From positions 1 through 8,997 of the forward strand of contig JAQBZV010000028.1 in assembly GCA_027728145.1 (NCBI GenBank): 8,997 nt of DNA, read 5' to 3'. Shown piece by piece: positions 6,327 to 8,997 of the stretch. Each line of letters starts with the position of its first letter. The stretch's first letter is position 1. The notes under the pieces were generated by a model, which worked only from the letters and a program-made list of their open reading frames with translations, did not search any database and had not been told where the DNA came from. A program made the position numbers and the translations under genes. Origin of the DNA: Actinomycetota bacterium. GTDB taxonomy: Bacteria > Actinomycetota > Actinomycetes > Actinomycetales > Microbacteriaceae.

Positions 6327-7888
6327 TTACGACGACGGCCAGGCCGAGCGTCCCATCCAGCAGCCAGCCCTCGGACTGGCAGGGTTTGGGCGTTTCATGT
6401 GGCGGCAGCTCACCAGCATGCGCACAGCACTCATTCTGTTACTGCTGCTGGCGCTCGCCTCCATCCCCGGCTCGCTTGTCCCGCAGCGCTCCAGTGACCC
6501 CAACGGAGTCGTTCAGTTCCGCCGAGAGGATCCCGAGCTCTTCGAAATTCTCGACACCCTGCAGTTGTTTGACACCTTCACGTCCGCCTGGTTCTCCTCG
6601 ATCTACTTGCTGCTGTTTATTTCCCTCGTTGGGTGCATCCTGCCTCGCACCTCTCACCACCTCAAAGCTCTGCGCTCAGCACCCCCGGCAACACCCGCAA
6701 GGCTTGAGCGCCTCGAGCACTACCGGAGTGAAACACTCGAGGGGGACCCGGAGGAGCTATTGCGATCCGCCGAAGAAACACTGCGGAAAACTGGCTACCG
6801 GGTGAAGGTCGAGGGCACCAGTGTTGCGGCCGAGCGCGGATATCTTCGGGAGACGGCGAACCTGGTGTTCCACTTTGCGCTGGTGGGAATCCTGTTGGGG
6901 TTGGCACTCGGAACCGGGTTTAAGTACCAAGGCCAGCGAGTGTTGGTGGAGGGGCAAACGTTCACCAACCAGCTCACCAGCTATGACTCGTTCAACCCGG
7001 GCCGCTTTTTCACCGACTCCTCTCTCGAGCCCTACTCGCTCACCCTCAATGACTTCACCCCCACCTACCAGTTCGACTTCACCTCCGGGTTTGCTAACCC
7101 CCTGGACTTTGTTGCCGACATGACGCTGACGGACTCCGAGGGAGCGCGGGACATGGAGCTTCGGGTCAACCAACCGCTGGATCACGAGGGCACCTCGGTC
7201 TATCTCCTGGGGAACGGGTTTGCCCCCTGGATTACCGTCTACTCACCCGCGGGTGATGTGGTGTTTAGCCAACCGGTCGCCTTTTTGCCGCAGGACTCCA
7301 ACTTGACCAGCTTGGGTGTGGTGAAGATTCCAGACGGTTTGCCCTCTCAATTGGGCATGATCGGGTTCTTCTATCCCTCCGCAGTGGCGCTTGAGACCGG
7401 GGCACTCACCTCGGTGTATCCAGAACCCGATCAGCCGGTGTTGACATGTTTTCCGGGGTGATCTCGGGTTGGACGAGGGGATTCCCCGCAATGTCTACTC
7501 CCTGGACACCGACTCGCTGACCCAGTTGACCGGGGGTGAGACTGGCAGGGACTCACTCGTCATGGGTTTGGGGGACCGGGTTGACTTGCCCTCAGGTCTT
7601 GGGTCCGTGGAATTCACTGAGCTTCGACGCTTCGTGAGCTTTGATGTTCACCGCGACCCCACCCAACTACCGGTGGCCATTTCGGCAGTGCTGATCATGG
7701 CGGGACTGATCGTGACGCTGTTTGTGACCAGACGCCGCGCCTGGATTCGGGTCACACCCGGAAAGAAGGGTGAAGCGACGGTGGAGTTCGCAGCCCTCGC
7801 TCGAGGAGAAGACCCAGGCCTTGCCAAGGGGTTGGATGAGCTGGTCGAGGCATTTTCCCAGAGCGTGAAATCTACACTAAAGGGGTGA
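6304..7888 (+). CDS. resB: ResB, cytochrome c biogenesis protein, reading frame broken near 7447-7461
   Basis: ResB (Ccs1) forms the heme delivery and ligation complex with CcsB in the membrane. The first part, from GTG 6304 to TGA 7459-7461, gives 385 residues. It has TM1 at about 38-58 (MRTALILLLLLALASIPGS), TM2 at about 97-114, TM3 at about 186-204 with a probable heme-ligand His190 (LVFHFALVG), and the start of the large extracytoplasmic domain. The rest of the protein continues in the +1 frame to 7888: GDLGLDEGIPRNVYSLD, then the last membrane helix (VAISAVLIMAGLIVTLFV) and RRRAWIRV. Skipping one base gives about 527 residues, normal for ResB. GTG 6304 has GGCGG at 6293-6297 upstream. 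Without the second part the protein would lose its final membrane helix. It may be a sequencing error, a fresh mutation or recoding. Confidence 0.9.
7447..7461 (+). other. Frameshift site in resB (+1, over an in-frame TGA)
   Basis: Frame 0 reads TGT TTT CCG GGG TGA, ending at 7461. Skipping one base anywhere in this stretch restores ResB. If the skip is at the stop itself, the product reads LTCFPG then DLGLDEG, which keeps the conserved aromatic-x-GDLG motif. The site holds two homopolymers, TTTT (7449-7452) and GGGG (7455-7458), both prone to indel errors. No classical prfB-like CTT TGA is present. Confidence 0.8.
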
Positions 7889-7890
7889 TG

Positions 7891-8808
7891 ATGGATTTCT
7901 CTTATCTCTCCCTGGTGGCGGTGTATTCGGCAATGGCCGTCTACACGGTGGCATTGTTTGCGTTCAGTTGGGATCTCGCCAAGCGCTCCGCGGCAAAACC
8001 TGTGCCCGTCATGGCTGGCGGTGGCGGCCGAGAAGCAGAAGCTCCCGCGGATCCCACCACGTGGAGTCCTTTCCAGCGCATTGGCCTCACCCTGTTGGTG
8101 CTCGGGTGGATTATCCACCTGCTCGCCACGATTGGCCGAGGAATTGCGGGGAACAGGGTTCCCTGGGCCAACATGTTTGAGTTCGGTCTGACCTCCACCA
8201 TGCTGATCGTGGCGGTGTTCTTAGGAACCCTGTTCTGGAAAGACCTCGGGTATTTGGGTGCCTACATCACCGGGTTTGTGCTTCTTGCTCTTGGTGTGGT
8301 GACCGTCAACTTCTATGTTGACATCACCCCGCTTCCACCGGCCCTGCAGTCTGCGTGGTTGGTCATTCACGTCTTTGTCGCAAGCCTTGCCACCGCTTTC
8401 TTTGCCCTGGGGGCAGCACTATCAGCCCTTCAGCTGGTGCGCGCCCGGTATGAGGCCAGGCAGATGGCGAAGGCGCGCATTATGAACACGTTGCCGAGCT
8501 CCTCGGTGATGGAGTCTCTTGCCTATCGCTTGAACGTGGTGGGTTTTGTCATGTGGAGCTTCACCCTCATCGCGGGAGCCATCTGGGCTGAGCGGGCGTG
8601 GGGTCGCTACTGGGGTTGGGATGTCAAAGAGGTCTGGACCTTCATCATTTGGGTGCTCTTCGCCGGCTACATTCACGCCCGTGCCACCCGGGGGTGGCGC
8701 GGTTCACGCGCAGCGTGGCTGGCGATAATCGGCTTTGCGGCCGTGCTTTTCAACTACACCGTGGTGAATATCGCCTTCACCGGTCTGCACTCCTACTCCG
8801 GTCTCTAA
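7891..8808 (+). CDS. ccsB: CcsB/CcsA (ResC-like) cytochrome c heme lyase subunit
   Basis: This polytopic membrane protein carries heme outward and attaches it to apocytochrome c together with ResB. The 305 residues contain about eight hydrophobic segments. The tryptophan-rich WWD heme-handling motif is AWGRYWGWDVKEVW (236-249). Candidate heme-ligand histidines are His76 (WIIHLL), His160 (LVIHVF), His262 (YIHARATRGW) and His300 (GLHSYSG), and the family segment NRVPWANMFEF is at 88-98. I chose ATG 7891 because AAAGGGG at 7879-7885 lies 5 bases upstream and homologues begin near MDFSYL. GTG 7885 and ATG 7888 are in frame, the latter sharing one base with the resB stop. The 3' end overlaps menC by 4 bases. 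The naming (CcsA, CcsB, ResC) varies between databases. Confidence 0.95.
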   Translation: MDFSYLSLVAVYSAMAVYTVALFAFSWDLAKRSAAKPVPVMAGGGGREAEAPADPTTWSPFQRIGLTLLVLGWIIHLLATIGRGIAGNRVPWANMFEFGLTSTMLIVAVFLGTLFWKDLGYLGAYITGFVLLALGVVTVNFYVDITPLPPALQSAWLVIHVFVASLATAFFALGAALSALQLVRARYEARQMAKARIMNTLPSSSVMESLAYRLNVVGFVMWSFTLIAGAIWAERAWGRYWGWDVKEVWTFIIWVLFAGYIHARATRGWRGSRAAWLAIIGFAAVLFNYTVVNIAFTGLHSYSGL

Positions 8809-8997
8809 ACCGGCCTCTCCAGCAGAGCCAAACACCGGTCCAAGCGCTGGTGCCACCAGGCGGTGCGCTCAGCGCTTGCGAGGAGGCCCGAAACTTTGGC
8901 CATGTCGAGCACCGGTGGTGTGATCTCGAGTAGTCCTGCCTGGGCAACCAGGGGCGTGGTGACCACATCATGTGCCAGGAAACTCTGCGTGCCAAGA
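8805..8997 (-). CDS. menC: C-terminal fragment of o-succinylbenzoate synthase (MenC)
   Basis: Reading the minus strand from 8996 gives 63 residues to the TAG at 8807-8805, open to the window edge. They match the tail of actinobacterial MenC: LGTQSFLAHDVVTTPLV, then a proline-bearing linker (LLEITPPVLD), then AERTAWWHQRLDRCLALL, where the WW...RL...C.ALL pattern is typical. MenC dehydrates SHCHC to o-succinylbenzoate in menaquinone synthesis, in the cytoplasm. The catalytic lysines and metal ligands would lie outside this window. A different minus-strand frame here is also open but has a composition unlike a protein. The stop overlaps that of ccsB by 4 bases, tail to tail. Menaquinone genes near the cytochrome c operon are common in actinobacteria. 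Confidence 0.78.
   Translation of the reverse strand, partial: LGTQSFLAHDVVTTPLVAQAGLLEITPPVLDMAKVSGLLASAERTAWWHQRLDRCLALLERPV
8841..8878. repeat. Inverted repeat in the menC tail, downstream of the cytochrome c operon
   Basis: CAAGCGCT at 8841-8848 and AGCGCTTG at 8871-8878 are exact reverse complements separated by 22 bases. The spacer begins with a smaller CTGGT-GCC-ACCAG hairpin that overlaps the end of the left arm. No T-run follows on either strand, so this is not a standard intrinsic terminator. It could slow or end transcription from the operon, or be chance within coding DNA. Confidence 0.3.

Noticed and set aside
7469..7888. The second resB part as an independent gene starting at TTG 7469
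   Set aside because: There is no ribosome site before the TTG, and the product starts in the middle of the ResB extracytoplasmic domain, so a frame break in one gene is simpler.
8777..8995. 72-codon open frame on the minus strand at the right edge
   Set aside because: Its product is rich in Arg, Ser and Trp with no family likeness. The neighbouring frame gives a clear MenC tail, so this one is a shadow.

Overview
The window looks like a compact actinobacterial chromosome segment, most likely from the Microbacteriaceae or a relative. Three things point that way: moderately high GC, many GTG starts, and several genes whose only promoter-like signal is a -10 hexamer 7-8 bases before the start codon, so they probably make leaderless mRNAs. 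The gene order histidine phosphatase - TlpA-like lipoprotein - CcdA - ResB - CcsB matches the block I recall from Mycobacterium tuberculosis (Rv0525-Rv0529). A menaquinone gene (menC) follows it. There is almost no non-coding DNA: neighbours overlap by 1-23 bases or are a few tens of bases apart.

Layout. (1) Positions 1-598, minus: a class I glutamine-amidotransferase-like hydrolase (peptidase C26 / PuuD family), with its C-terminus cut by the window edge. (2) 682-2471, plus: a two-gene DrrAB-type ABC exporter, diverging from (1) across about 80 bp. (3) 2515-2966, plus: a 50-residue DUF2256 putative zinc protein, followed by an acidic 99-residue protein I do not recognise. (4) 2947-4290, minus: an archaeal-type aspartyl-tRNA synthetase, converging on (3) with a 20-bp overlap. 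(5) 4351-8808, plus: the cytochrome c maturation (System II) operon, diverging from aspS across a 60-bp double promoter. (6) 8805-8997, minus: the C-terminal end of o-succinylbenzoate synthase (MenC), converging on the operon with a 4-bp overlap.

How the genes work together. CcdA carries reducing power across the membrane to the lipid-anchored TlpA/ResA-like thioredoxin, which keeps apocytochrome CXXCH cysteines reduced. ResB and CcsB form the heme export and attachment complex. The cytochromes c made this way serve a menaquinol-based respiratory chain, which fits the adjacent menC. The histidine phosphatase at the head of the operon has no assigned role in this pathway.

The most notable feature is a frame break in resB at about 7447-7461. 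Everything on both sides is intact ResB, and the +1 frame resumes at the conserved GDLG motif exactly over an in-frame TGA. It may be a sequencing or assembly error, a recent mutation, or a +1 recoding site; the sequence alone cannot decide. I see no mobile element, CRISPR array, tRNA or rRNA gene, and no clear new defence or metabolic system. No gene-free stretch exceeds 300 bases.
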